From Streptomyces sp. 35G-GA-8 (GTDB taxonomy: Bacteria > Actinomycetota > Actinomycetes > Streptomycetales > Streptomycetaceae): DNA of 36,436 nt. Of this stretch, positions 23,762-32,000 are shown piece by piece (the stretch's first letter is position 1; each line of letters begins with the position of its first letter). The stretch lies in the NCBI RefSeq assembly GCF_023534745.1, contig NZ_JAMHJQ010000003.1, positions 636,357 to 672,792 on the forward strand, written 5' to 3'. Made by a program: the position numbers and the translations under genes. Below the pieces are notes generated by a model that searched no databases, had not been told where the DNA came from, and worked only from the letters and a program-made list of their open reading frames with translations.

Positions 23762-24382
23762 TTACGGATGCCCGTACAGCGTGGCAGTGGCAGTTCGGCG
23801 GAGGAATGCTTCGGCGCGGTCCCATGACCACACGTTTTCGACCACGAGCGTGCGCCAGGTGGAGGGGCCGAACCAGAACCACAGAAAGTCGGCCGTCTCC
23901 TGCGGGGTGCAGCAGGGTGAGGGAGTCAGGGTGTGGAGGTGGTGAGCGGCGGTGGTGAGCGCGTCCCGGTAGACCGACGTGGCGCGCTGCCAGAGAGTTT
24001 CACCGTTCTCGTGGACCGGCAGTGCCTTGCGGATGGCCTCGTGCACCAGGAAGTGCGCCTCGTTGCCGGCGCGCGTGCCGCGGGCGAGGATGTCCAGGAC
24101 CGCTTCCGGCCTCCGGTGATCCAGCAGTTGCGCAACGGCCTGCTCGTGACCGGACGTGGTCACGCCTTCATGGACGATCCTGTCCAGGATGTCGCCCTTG
24201 CTGCCGACGCTCGCGAACACCGTCTTGGCGGAGACGCCGGCGGCGGATGCGATGTCCGCGATCGTCACCAGGCCGTATCCGCGCTCCGCGAACAGCTCGG
24301 TGGCCTGCTGAAGGATCTGCTCGCGGGTTCGTGCCGCCGCCTGTTCACGCAAGGGGGAGGCATAGGAGCGCTTGGAGGGCAT
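23762..24382 (-). CDS. TetR/AcrR-family regulator
   Basis: 206 residues from ATG 24382, with GATGAGG just upstream. The HTH occupies about 15-65: RTREQILQQATELFAERGYG, LVTIADIASAAGVSAKTVFA, then SVGSKGDILDRIV. The C-terminal part (EAIRKALPVHENGETLWQRA) is a typical variable ligand domain. It is divergent from the SnoaL-like gene starting at 24490, with a palindrome at 24412-24424 between them, so it probably represses that gene and itself. Confidence 0.87.
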   Translation of the reverse strand: MPSKRSYASPLREQAAARTREQILQQATELFAERGYGLVTIADIASAAGVSAKTVFASVGSKGDILDRIVHEGVTTSGHEQAVAQLLDHRRPEAVLDILARGTRAGNEAHFLVHEAIRKALPVHENGETLWQRATSVYRDALTTAAHHLHTLTPSPCCTPQETADFLWFWFGPSTWRTLVVENVWSWDRAEAFLRRTATATLYGHP

Positions 24383-24411
24383 GGCCTCATCCTATGCGAG
24401 TACATCGAGTT

Positions 24412-24424
24412 CCTAATCATTAGG
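24412..24424. promoter_or_regulatory. Perfect palindrome, probable TetR operator
   Basis: CCTAATCATTAGG, a 13-bp perfect palindrome, lies 30 bp upstream of the leftward TetR start and 66 bp upstream of the rightward SnoaL-like start. Its AT-rich core stands out from the surroundings and could also cover a -10 element. Confidence 0.6.
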
Positions 24425-24489
24425 TACTGTGTCACCTCAATTGGGCTCCGCGCACTGCGGAGCGCAGGCGACGAGAGGTGCCACCGATC

Positions 24490-25056
24490 ATGGAAACGGA
24501 CGCTGCCCACGTAGCGGAGAAGCTCTTCCGCATCCTTGAGGCCGGGGACGCGAGGCTGGCCGCCGAAGTGGTCTCCGAGGACTTCCGCAACCGAGAGGCA
24601 GCCGTGGGACCCTCGGCCTGCTCACGTCCGGGACCTGCGGGTGTGCTCGCCTCCGGGGCGTGGATGCGTACAGCCTTCAGCAAGCTGCGCTTCCCGATCA
24701 CGGAGACGGCCTGTAACGACCGGCAGGTCTGGGTCCGGCTGCGCATGCAAGGACGCCACACAGGAACCTTCGTGCGGTTCCGTGACGGCAGCCCCGACCA
24801 GGCCATACCGCCGACAGGGCGCGAGATCGACTTCGAGCAGATCCACGTCCTTGATCTGCGCGACGGCAAGGTGGTCCGCCATGAGGCCGTGCGCGACGAC
24901 ATCGCCATGCTGGGACAGCTGGGAGTCTTCCCGCCGGCACCGGTGACCGCACTGCGCATGATTGCCTGGAAGGTGACCGGACGCGCCGCCCGCGCTGCCG
25001 CCCGCGTCACGACGCAGGCGGCCGAGGCAGCCGCTGTGGTGGAGCGGGGCCGCTGA
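24490..25056 (+). CDS. SnoaL-like / ester cyclase-family protein
   Basis: 188 residues from ATG 24490, with GAGAGG 11 bases upstream (a GTG at 24478 is the alternative). The fold is the NTF2/SnoaL type: an opening helix pair (VAEKLFRILEAGDARLAAEV, then VVSEDFRNREA), the strand VWVRLRMQGRHTGTFVRF, and PTGREIDFEQIHVLDLRDGK followed by VVRHEAVRDD. Residues 150-188 are an Ala/Arg-rich helical extension not usual in the family. Members include polyketide cyclases and uncharacterised ester cyclases. It is divergent from the TetR gene and probably controlled by it. Confidence 0.75.
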   Translation: METDAAHVAEKLFRILEAGDARLAAEVVSEDFRNREAAVGPSACSRPGPAGVLASGAWMRTAFSKLRFPITETACNDRQVWVRLRMQGRHTGTFVRFRDGSPDQAIPPTGREIDFEQIHVLDLRDGKVVRHEAVRDDIAMLGQLGVFPPAPVTALRMIAWKVTGRAARAAARVTTQAAEAAAVVERGR

Positions 25057-25456
25057 TCGGGGCGTCCCCCGGACGGTGGCCGACCGATGGCCGTCGCGAG
25101 CGGTTGCCAGTGGGCCGCACCGTCGACCCGGCCGGGCACGAAGAGCGCGGGAGCCGTGCCCTCCCCGGCGTTGCGGACCACCACGCCTTCCATCGAGGTT
25201 CTCTGCCGGCCGGGTCTGCATGCGGTCCCGGCGGTCCCGATCGCCACCCGCGGCCAGCGCCTGGAGGCAGACAGGCTGCCGTCAGTCACAGGGCTGATGG
25301 CGAAAGCCCGGCGGACCCCCATGGGAGCGACGACACGGGGCAACTCCTCGCGGTCCAGCGGCGAGAGCCCGTAGCTGTCGCTTGGAGCCCGCAGCCTAAC
25401 CATCGCCGCCGGAACACATTCACAGCTCTGCGACGGTGGAGTGTCGGGTAACGGGG
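25057..25456. other. Intergenic stretch with unassigned coding-like fragment
   Basis: About 400 bp between convergent genes. The minus strand from about 25,400 to 25,090 keeps high G/C third positions (SYGLSPLDREELPRVVAPMG, VRRAFAISPVTDG, TSMEGVVVRNAGEGTAPALF) without a proper start or family match. It is probably a gene remnant. Confidence 0.3.
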
Positions 25457-25933
25457 TCAGGTCGCGACGTTTCGCAGCGCGGCGGCGAGGGTTCGGAGGT
25501 CCATGCCGACCAGGTGGTCGAGGAAGTGGCGACGCACCGCGGTCAGATGGGTGGGCCAGGCCTCCTCCAGGCGGGCGAAGCCGGTCTCGGTGAGGGTGGC
25601 ACGCCAACTGCGGCCGTCCTGTTCGCACTGCACCCGTCGGATGAAACCCTGGCTCTCCAGGCGGTGTGCGATGCGGGTCATGCCGCTGAGTGACATCTCG
25701 CAGGCGTCGGCGAGATCACTCATGCGCAGTTGGCGGTCCGGTGCCTCGGACAGGTGCATCAGTGTCAGGTACTCCGTAGCGGACATCCGCTGCTCACGGG
25801 TCATATCGGCGTCGAGCGCGCGTGAGAGGGCATAGATGAGGCGCGGAAGTGAGCGGACAACCGCCTCTTCGTCCGTTGTGAGTGGTCGCACCGCGTCGGC
25901 GTCCGGCGTCGGTTTCGGCGTCATGGAAGGCAT
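25457..25933 (-). CDS. MarR-family regulator (copy 1)
   Basis: 158 residues. Start ATG 25933 aligns exactly with the start of the 158-residue paralogue at 26886, although ATG 25924 has better Shine-Dalgarno spacing. The MarR winged helix runs from about 30 to 135: MSATEYLTLMHLSEAPDRQL, RMSDLADACEMSLSGMTRIA, HRLESQGFIRRVQCEQDGRS, then the wing and VRRHFLDHLVGMDLRTLAAA. It is divergent from an NADPH:FMN reductase gene with two palindromic sites between, so it probably represses the reductase and itself and responds to a phenolic, quinone or oxidant. Confidence 0.87.
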   Translation of the reverse strand: MPSMTPKPTPDADAVRPLTTDEEAVVRSLPRLIYALSRALDADMTREQRMSATEYLTLMHLSEAPDRQLRMSDLADACEMSLSGMTRIAHRLESQGFIRRVQCEQDGRSWRATLTETGFARLEEAWPTHLTAVRRHFLDHLVGMDLRTLAAALRNVAT

Positions 25934-26033
25934 CACCTCGTTCTCTGGCAGGTCAAGGAAGGGGTCTGCCGGGCGGCGCGGCCACTCCTGCGGTCTCCGC
26001 CACGCTGACACCACGAGATGTCCCCTTACGAGT

Positions 26034-26081
26034 TTACTTGACGAAGCAATCACTCGGCATTTAAATTGCTTGTCGAAGCAA
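26034..26081. promoter_or_regulatory. Two MarR-type operator sites
   Basis: TTACTTGACGAAGCAA (26034-26049) and TTGCTTGTCGAAGCAA (26066-26081) share TTxCTT-N4-AAGCAA arms and start 32 bp apart, about three helical turns. They lie in the divergent promoter of MarR copy 1 and the reductase. Similar sites recur upstream of the second reductase. Confidence 0.72.
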
Positions 26082-26126
26082 CTGTCCCGGGCGTGTGCCG
26101 GGAGGACCATCACGAAAGGCTTGGGC

Positions 26127-26687
26127 ATGACCAAGATCGGAATCATCATCGGAAGCACCCGTCCTGGGCGTAATGGCGAGGCTGTGGCCCGCTGGGTTTA
26201 CGACATCGCCTCGCAGCGCACCGACGCGGAGTTCGAGCTGGTCGATCTGCTGGACTACAAGCTTCCGCACCTCGACGAGATGCTCCCGCCGTCGCTGGGC
26301 CAGTACGCTCAGCCGCACACTCAGGAATGGGCGAGCAAGATCGACTCGTTCGACGGATTCATCATGGTGACACCCGAGTACAACCACTCGACGTCCGGGG
26401 TTCTGAAGAACGCGATCGACTTCCTTTACGCGGAGTGGAACAACAAGGCGGTGGGCTTCGTCAGCTACGGGTCCGTGGGCGGCACCCGTGCGGTGGAGCA
26501 TCTCCGTCTCGTCGCGGGTGAGCTCCAGATGGCCGATGTGCGTTCGCAGGTCGCGCTGTCGCTGTTCAACGACTTCGAGAACTTCAGCGACTTCAAGCCC
26601 AGCGACTTCCAGGTCGAAGCACTGAACGCCACGTTGGACCAGGTGCTGGCGTGGAGCAAGGCCCTCGCTTCGCTGCGCGTCGCGTAG
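26127..26687 (+). CDS. NADPH-dependent FMN reductase (copy 1)
   Basis: A 186-residue flavodoxin-fold enzyme, with AAAGG 8 bases before ATG 26127. The FMN-phosphate loop is GSTRPGRNGEAVARWV (9-24). The isoalloxazine loop TPEYNHSTSGVLKNAIDFL and the GSVGGTRAVEHLR motif are those of the NADPH-dependent FMN reductase family (PF03358, azoreductase/quinone reductase type). It probably reduces quinones or azo compounds, or supplies reduced FMN. It is divergent from MarR copy 1 and is probably derepressed with it. Confidence 0.88.
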   Translation: MTKIGIIIGSTRPGRNGEAVARWVYDIASQRTDAEFELVDLLDYKLPHLDEMLPPSLGQYAQPHTQEWASKIDSFDGFIMVTPEYNHSTSGVLKNAIDFLYAEWNNKAVGFVSYGSVGGTRAVEHLRLVAGELQMADVRSQVALSLFNDFENFSDFKPSDFQVEALNATLDQVLAWSKALASLRVA

Positions 26688-26885
26688 CGGTCACTCGGCC
26701 CTGTGCGGCTGCCTGGCGGCCCTGGCGCGGACATGGCAGTCACGGCCGCCGAGCGTGTGACCGGTGGATTCTAGGGCGGCAACGGCGCCGCCTCGCAGGG
26801 TCCGCCGGTCCTGCGCGCGGTGAGTGCCTGTCAACGATCGATGCCCGGTTGATCCGTTCCTTCGCCGAGCAAGTAGCATTGAGTC
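26688..26885. promoter_or_regulatory. Promoter region of MarR copy 2 with weak operator match
   Basis: TTCCTTCGCCGAGCAA at 26857-26872 matches the operator arms upstream of reductase copy 1 at 11 of 16 positions and lies 14 bp before the MarR copy 2 start. This suggests autoregulation, but the match is weak. The rest of the interval shows nothing notable. Confidence 0.35.
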
Positions 26886-27362
26886 ATGTCACGCACCGCA
26901 CGGCAGCCGGATCCCGCTGAGAGCAAGGTGCAGCCCCTCTCCGCGGAGGAAGAGGCCGTCGTGCGATCGCTGAGCCGGGTCATCTACGCCCTGCCGCGCG
27001 CCGTCGACGCCGACATGATGCGGGAGCAACGGCTCTCCCTCATCGAGTACTTGACTCTGGTCTACCTCTCCGAGGCGCCGGACCGGCGGCTGCGCATGAG
27101 TGATCTCGCCGCCGCAGTCGAGATGTCGCTCAGCGGCATGACGCGTCTGGCGACCCGATTGGAGAGCCAGGGGCTCATCCGGCGGGTCAGGTCGGAACAA
27201 GACGCTCGTGGCTGGAACGCCGTCCTTACCGCCGCGGGTCTCGAACGCCTGGAGGAGGCCTGGCCGACCAACCTGGCCTCCGTCCGCCGCCACTTCCTCG
27301 ATCACCTGGTCGGGCTCGACCTCAGGACACTCGCGGCGGCCCTGCGCAACGTCGCCACGTAG
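26886..27362 (+). CDS. MarR-family regulator (copy 2)
   Basis: 158 residues, the same length as copy 1 at 25457-25933 and highly similar throughout, including an identical LRTLAAALRNVAT end. HTH segments are MSDLAAAVEMSLSGMTRLAT and RLESQGLIRRVRSEQDARGW. The recognition helix is nearly the same as in copy 1, so both may bind the same operators. It stands alone, followed by the insertion sequence at 27546. It lies 198 bp after reductase copy 1 on the same strand. Confidence 0.87.
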   Translation: MSRTARQPDPAESKVQPLSAEEEAVVRSLSRVIYALPRAVDADMMREQRLSLIEYLTLVYLSEAPDRRLRMSDLAAAVEMSLSGMTRLATRLESQGLIRRVRSEQDARGWNAVLTAAGLERLEEAWPTNLASVRRHFLDHLVGLDLRTLAAALRNVAT

Positions 27363-27545
27363 AGCCCCTCTCGGCGGACACCAGCCCCAGGCCATGTTCC
27401 ACGGCTTCGGCAGTCGGCCGAGCCAGGCAGGTGCGCCCGGATGCCAACCGTAGCTTCCGTCACCTGTCATCAGTGAGGGTTGTCCCGCGTCGTGCTGACG
27501 CATGCTGAAGGACGCGGAGGGCCTTTGCGAGTTGGTGATGCGCTT

Positions 27546-29298
27546 AGGGCTTGCCGGGAAACAAGTCGTGGCTTCCATCTGCGGGGATCGTTGTTCTGGT
27601 ATGGGGAGACCAGAGGGGATCGAGGCCGTCCTGGCAGCGAAGTTCCAGGCGTTGTTGCCGCATCTGGACGAGCGTCAGCGCCGGCTGGCCATGGGGGCGG
27701 AAGCGCGGTCATCGGGGCATGGTGGGATCAGGCTTGTCGCCGCTGCGGCCGGGGCCCGGGAGAGCACGGTCTCGCGCGGTGTGGCTGAACTGGAGTCTGG
27801 TCAAGGCCCGTTGGGGCGAGTCCGTCGTCCTGGAGGAGGCCGAAAGAAGGCGAGTGACCTGGACCCGGGGCTGCTGCCCGCGCTGCTGGCGTTGGTCGAG
27901 CCCGACGAGCGCGGCGACCCGATGTCGCCGCTGCGGTGGACGACGAAGTCGACCCGGAAGCTGGCGGCGGAGCTGACCCGGCAGGGCCACCGGGTCTCCG
28001 CCGACACGGTCGCCGGCCTGCTGCGGGAGGAAGGCTTCAGTCTGCAGGCCAACGCCAAGACCATCGAGGGTGCTCAGCACCCCGACCGGGACGCGCAGTT
28101 CCGCTACCTCAATGAGCAGGCACGAGACCACAGGGACGCCGGTGACCCGGTGATCAGCGTGGACAGCAAGAAGAAGGAGCTGATCGGCGACTACAAGAAC
28201 GCCGGGCACGAATGGCGGCCTGCGGGACAGCCCGCGCGGGTCAAGACGCACGCCTTCCCAGGCCAGGCTGAGAAGGCGACTCCGTACGGAATCTATGACA
28301 TGGCGGCGAACACCGGCTGGGTCGGCATCGGCACCGATCACGACACCGCGGCGTTTGCCGTCGCCTCGATCCGTCGCTGGTGGCGGGCCTGCGGCCGGCA
28401 CGACTACCCCCGTGCCCGTCGGCTGCTGATCACCGCCGACGGCGAGGGCTCCAACGGCTACCGCACCCGCGGCTGGAAGACGCAGCTTGCCGACCTCGCC
28501 GCTGAGACGGGCCTTGAGATCTCGGTGTGTCACCTGCCGCCCGGTACCTCGAAGTGGAACAAGATTGAGCACCGCTTGTTCTCCCACATCACCATGAACT
28601 GGCGCGGCAGGCCCCTGACCAGCCATGAAGTCATGCTCCAGACCATCGCCGCGACCACCAGCCGCACCGGCCTCACCGTCCATGCCGAACTCGACAGCGG
28701 CCAGTACCCCACCGGCATCCGCGTCAGCGACGACGAGATCGCCGCCCTGCCCATCACTCGTCATCGCTTCCACGGCGACTGGAACTACACCCTCCACTCC
28801 CAGCGTCCGGTGGACGCGGCGACCACCGGCAGCACAGCGGACGAGGTCCCGGCGGGCAGACCGTCTCACCTCACGCCGTGTTCGCTGCAGGACCCGGAAC
28901 TGACCGGGATGACCAGCCGACAGCTCAGCGAGCTCATCGACTCGCTGACGCCAGCGATGGAGGTTCAACGCGAACACCTGCTCCGCACACGTCGAGGTCA
29001 CGAGCGCCTGGTGGCCCCTGGCGCAGGCGCCAAAGCCAAGCTCACCTCAGCCGACCGGGTCCTTGTCACCGTGCTCCATCTGCGAAAATTCGCAAACATG
29101 AACCTCCTGGGCCAGCTCTTCAACACCACCGCCATGACCATCAGCCGCGCAGTGAAAGACGTCCGCCCGCTCTTGGAAGCTCATGGTGTCCATGTCTCCG
29201 CTTCAAGAGCCCGGTTCCGCACACGGGAAGACGTCGCCAGGTTCCTCGACCCCGACAAAACCAAGATCAAACCGTCGTGTTGATTCCCGGCAAGCCCT
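27546..29298 (+). mobile_element. ISAzo13-family insertion sequence, complete
   Basis: A 1,753-bp element bounded by near-perfect terminal inverted repeats: AGGGCTTGCCGGGAA at 27546-27560 and its complement at 29284-29298. The similarity extends imperfectly several bases inwards. It contains one full-length transposase gene. No convincing target duplication was seen. Confidence 0.8.
27601..29283 (+). CDS. ISAzo13-family transposase
   Basis: 560 residues from ATG 27601; the longer frame from 27502 starts outside the left terminal repeat and is not used. The N-terminal HTH (STVSRGVAELESGQ) leads into the ISAzo13 DDE domain. Catalytic acids are in VISVDSKKKELIGDY, LLITADGEGSNGYR and GTSKWNKIEHRLFSHI. 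A C-terminal extension with a second HTH (TTAMTISRAVKDVRPLLEAH) is usual in Streptomyces members. There are no stops or frameshifts, so it may be active. Confidence 0.88.
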   Translation: MGRPEGIEAVLAAKFQALLPHLDERQRRLAMGAEARSSGHGGIRLVAAAAGARESTVSRGVAELESGQGPLGRVRRPGGGRKKASDLDPGLLPALLALVEPDERGDPMSPLRWTTKSTRKLAAELTRQGHRVSADTVAGLLREEGFSLQANAKTIEGAQHPDRDAQFRYLNEQARDHRDAGDPVISVDSKKKELIGDYKNAGHEWRPAGQPARVKTHAFPGQAEKATPYGIYDMAANTGWVGIGTDHDTAAFAVASIRRWWRACGRHDYPRARRLLITADGEGSNGYRTRGWKTQLADLAAETGLEISVCHLPPGTSKWNKIEHRLFSHITMNWRGRPLTSHEVMLQTIAATTSRTGLTVHAELDSGQYPTGIRVSDDEIAALPITRHRFHGDWNYTLHSQRPVDAATTGSTADEVPAGRPSHLTPCSLQDPELTGMTSRQLSELIDSLTPAMEVQREHLLRTRRGHERLVAPGAGAKAKLTSADRVLVTVLHLRKFANMNLLGQLFNTTAMTISRAVKDVRPLLEAHGVHVSASRARFRTREDVARFLDPDKTKIKPSC

Positions 29299-29492
29299 TA
29301 GTGCCGCAGCGAAGCTCCTCCACGGGCGCCCTGGCAGATCACCTTCGCCGCCCTCGGCTCCATCTCATCGACCTTGACATGGCAACGGCCCAGGGAGCGG
29401 CGAAGGGGCGGTCATGGGCAGTCATGGGTACCCAACAGGGCATCCCCCCAGTGCCCCTTCGAAAACGAACGGGCACTGGCCTTCCCTTGCTC

Positions 29493-29810
29493 TCATGCAA
29501 CGAGGGTGCACCACGTGGTCGAGCCGTCTTCGCCGGAGTCACGCTCTTCGGCCAGCGCATCGACGAGGAGCAGGCCACGGCCACTTTCCTCGTCCGGCCC
29601 AGGGTCCCGTATGTGCGGTTGCCCAGGGGGCCATCCTCCGCGTCGAGGCGGGCCATGCCATCGGCGTACGATATGGCAGCGTGCCGCAGTCGCTGTGTGT
29701 GCTGGATGGCGTTTGCGGCCATCTCGCCGACGAGCGTTTCCCGCCGTGCCGGCGAGACGGGCCACGCCCCAGGGCTCCAGACTGGATCGGCTCACGACAC
29801 GCAGGCGCCG
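29493..29810 (-). pseudogene. Frameshifted RsbW-like ATP-binding (HATPase) protein
   Basis: Three pieces of a Streptomyces regulatory HATPase lie in order on the minus strand in two frames: LEPWGVARLAGTAG, then RRETLVGEMAANAIQHTQ with YADGMARLDAEDG in a second frame, then DEESGRGLLLVDALAE and TTWCTLVA back in the first. These are the helix before the N box, the N box (Asn in MAANAIQH) and the GRGLLLVD G box. Indels near 29,745 and 29,640 break it. Intact relatives are anti-sigma-like kinases. Confidence 0.6.
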
Positions 29811-30171
29811 TATGCTCCGTGGTTCGGAAGCTATCGACGTGGTGAGACGAACGGCTCGGGCCACATCTCCGGGCCAGACCTAAGATGTGCCGCAGTGCCG
29901 GTATGGCTTTTTTGATCACAGCGGGCGGCCCAGGCGCCGGTTGTTGAGCGGGGCATATCGGTAAGACAGACCGCCGGCCGCACACTGCGTCGCGGCGGTC
30001 GGCGGTGGGCGCAGGCGACGAGAGACAATGCTCGACCGGTCGACTACTGCATTGTCGGGCAATATTGCCCATTCTGTTAGAACTCCACGGTGAGCCCGGA
30101 GCCGGGTCGGCGCCGTGATCGGCTTCGTCCGTGCTGGTAGGTAGGGCCTCCCGGCGACGTAAAATGAGGCT
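29811..30171. promoter_or_regulatory. Upstream region of the LysR gene
   Basis: 360 bp without a supported gene. It contains the nested palindromes at 30024-30070 and the ribosome site of the LysR gene. No divergent intact partner gene is present; the pseudogene at 29493 may be what remains of one. Confidence 0.4.
30024..30070. promoter_or_regulatory. Nested palindromes upstream of the LysR gene
   Basis: GACAATGC (30024-30031) and GCATTGTC (30049-30056) flank the perfect 12-bp palindrome TCGACCGGTCGA (30032-30043). A second perfect palindrome, GGGCAATATTGCCC, follows directly (30057-30070). TCGACCGGTCGACTA recurs upstream of the SDR gene at 31953. LysR proteins bind such T-N11-A dyads, so the neighbouring regulator is one candidate binder; a TetR protein is another. 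Confidence 0.6.
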
Positions 30172-31083
30172 GTGGAACTGCGCCAGTTGCGATACTTCGT
30201 CGCGGTTGCCGAGGAGCTGAACTTCGGCCGCGCCGCAGAACGGCTCCTCATCGCCGGCCCCTCCCTGTCCCAGCAGATCAAGGCCCTGGAACGCGACCTG
30301 GGGGTGCGACTCTTCGATCGCGATCGCCGCTCGGTGACCCTTACGCCGGCAGGTGCGACTCTGCTCCCGCACACCCGCTCCCTGCTGGAACGCGCCGACG
30401 ATCTGCGGAACCGTGCGGCCAGGATCGCCGGCTCGGAGCCGGTCCGGCTCGGCTACGTCAACTGGCTGCCGGCGGACCTGGCTGCCCGCACCTCGCACGT
30501 GGCGCGCCTCAACATCGATACGTGGGTCTCGCCCTCGCACACCCAGGCATCCCGTGTAGCGGACGGCAGCCTGGACCTGGCGGTGTGCTGGGTACGCCAG
30601 GAGGACCTGGAGGAACGCGACCTCAACGCTCGGCTGTTCGGCGCCGACCGGTTGTACGCCGTCTCCACCGGCGGGGACACCGCCGAGGTCCGCGTGCGGG
30701 ACACCGTCGTGCTCCTCGACGACGACGCCACGACGTGGGTGTCCTGGAACGGCTACGCCGAGCAACTGGCCGGGGCCGGTGCCCGCATCGTGTGCGTCTC
30801 CGACGGCGGTATCACCGGGCCCGCGTTCTTCGACCATGTGCGCCGCTTGCGGCGTCCGATCGTCAACTCGCCCAAGGGGCAGATCACTCCACTACCGCCC
30901 GACCTGGTCGCACGTGCCGTCGCTGACCCCAAGATCTACTGGACCTGGTCCCTGGTATGGCGACGGAGCGAAGTCCGCGCGGCTGTGCTGGGCACCATCG
31001 ACGCCTTGACGCGAGGTATCGGCGACTTCGGTATCCACGCATCAGACGCATGGCTGCCGGACGGCGACCCGCACAAGCGGTAA
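30172..31083 (+). CDS. LysR-family regulator
   Basis: 303 residues from GTG 30172, with GAGG just upstream. Residues 1-60 are the classical LysR winged helix (MELRQLRYFVAVAEELNFGR, AAERLLIAGPSLSQQIKALE, RDLGVRLFDRDRRSVTLTPA). The effector domain is shorter and more divergent than usual, with SPSHTQASRVADGSLDLAVC and LPPDLVARAVADPKIYWTWS. It lies upstream, on the same strand, of a decayed stretch and an SDR gene that shares its palindromic element, so the SDR may be a target. Confidence 0.85.
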   Translation: MELRQLRYFVAVAEELNFGRAAERLLIAGPSLSQQIKALERDLGVRLFDRDRRSVTLTPAGATLLPHTRSLLERADDLRNRAARIAGSEPVRLGYVNWLPADLAARTSHVARLNIDTWVSPSHTQASRVADGSLDLAVCWVRQEDLEERDLNARLFGADRLYAVSTGGDTAEVRVRDTVVLLDDDATTWVSWNGYAEQLAGAGARIVCVSDGGITGPAFFDHVRRLRRPIVNSPKGQITPLPPDLVARAVADPKIYWTWSLVWRRSEVRAAVLGTIDALTRGIGDFGIHASDAWLPDGDPHKR

Positions 31084-31437
31084 GCCGATCCCCGCGTGCC
31101 CGGGTGGAATCTTCCGTCCGGAGCCTGGCGCCGATACTCCTTGCCACGAGGAGACCGGCGGAGACTCGTGGTTGCCGTGCGTTGGCCGTGAGGCGGGGGC
31201 TACCAGTGGGAAGGAAGCCGGTCGTAGCGCTGCCTCGCCCAAGCGCGCAGGCTGGGTTCATGGGAAACAATAGTTAGCGCGCGGGGGCTTTCTGAGCCGG
31301 CCCACAGCCAGGCGGCAGTGGCGAGCGGGATCCTCGGCGGACTGTCAGGCATCAGCCGGCCCGGGAGACACCGGGGGACGAGGTCCGTCCGGCATCCAGC
31401 TCACGAGCAGGAAGTACCCAATCTGGAAGAGGAACCC

Positions 31438-31855
31438 ATGTCTTTCTCCATCACCGATATCCTTGACGGCCGCTCCTGGCCCGTACGACTCCTCACCGGA
31501 CCGGGCACCGGCCGGCATCGGGGCCCGCGAGCCGATGATGATCGCTGTATGTCCGCAGGCAGCACAACCACGGGACACGGCCGTCACCGCAGAACCACTC
31601 GCCCTTCCCCGGTTCAACCGACCGAAGGCCCTGACAGTCACAGCGACCGTCCGATGCTTCCGGCGACATGGAACCAAGGCGTGAAATCCGAATGACTGCA
31701 CCATATCGCCGTCGCCCGCACAGCAGCCGGCGCTTTCGCGCAGCACGGGCCTCCCGAAACGGGGACGCTGAAGGCCGCCGTGGACGCCCAGTGTGACGGC
31801 GTCGGCCTGGGGATTCACTCCCTGGACGCCTGGACTGCCCGCCGGTGTCCATAGG
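31438..31855 (+). pseudogene. Decayed gene of unknown family
   Basis: An ATG with an AGAGGA site starts MSFSITDILDGRSWPVRLLT. Coding-like sequence then continues in another frame (AREPMMIAVCPQAAQPRDTA, FNRPKALTVTATVRCFRRHG) and a third (HHIAVARTAAGAFAQHGPPE, AAVDAQCDGVGLGIHSLDAW) before a stop near 31,858. At least two indels are needed to join them. I cannot name the family. The rest of 31084-32000 holds no other gene I can support. Confidence 0.35.
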
Positions 31856-31952
31856 CACTCCTGGGGCGGCTCGCGCCGGGAGGCCAAGGTTCCCACCCGG
31901 AAGAAAACCAGTCCTGGCATCCCAGAGCCCGCCCGACCCGGCCTCCAAATTA

Positions 31953-31967
31953 TCGACCGGTCGACTA
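31953..31967. promoter_or_regulatory. Palindromic operator upstream of the SDR gene
   Basis: TCGACCGGTCGACTA, containing a 12-bp perfect palindrome, lies 33 bp before the SDR start. It is identical over 15 bp to the element upstream of the LysR gene (30032-30046). Confidence 0.6.
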
Positions 31968-32000
31968 GTTCTCGGTCGGCCACTACGTGAGAAGGTCACT

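Noticed and set aside
24432-25628. A 398-codon minus-strand frame across the SnoaL-like and MarR genes
   Set aside because: It overlaps two supported genes and has no start signal. Only the short part between them has coding-like bias and is described as an intergenic fragment.
28878-29915. A 345-codon plus-strand frame overlapping the transposase end
   Set aside because: Out-of-frame shadow of the transposase that runs across the IS end and the opposite-strand pseudogene; no recognisable domain.
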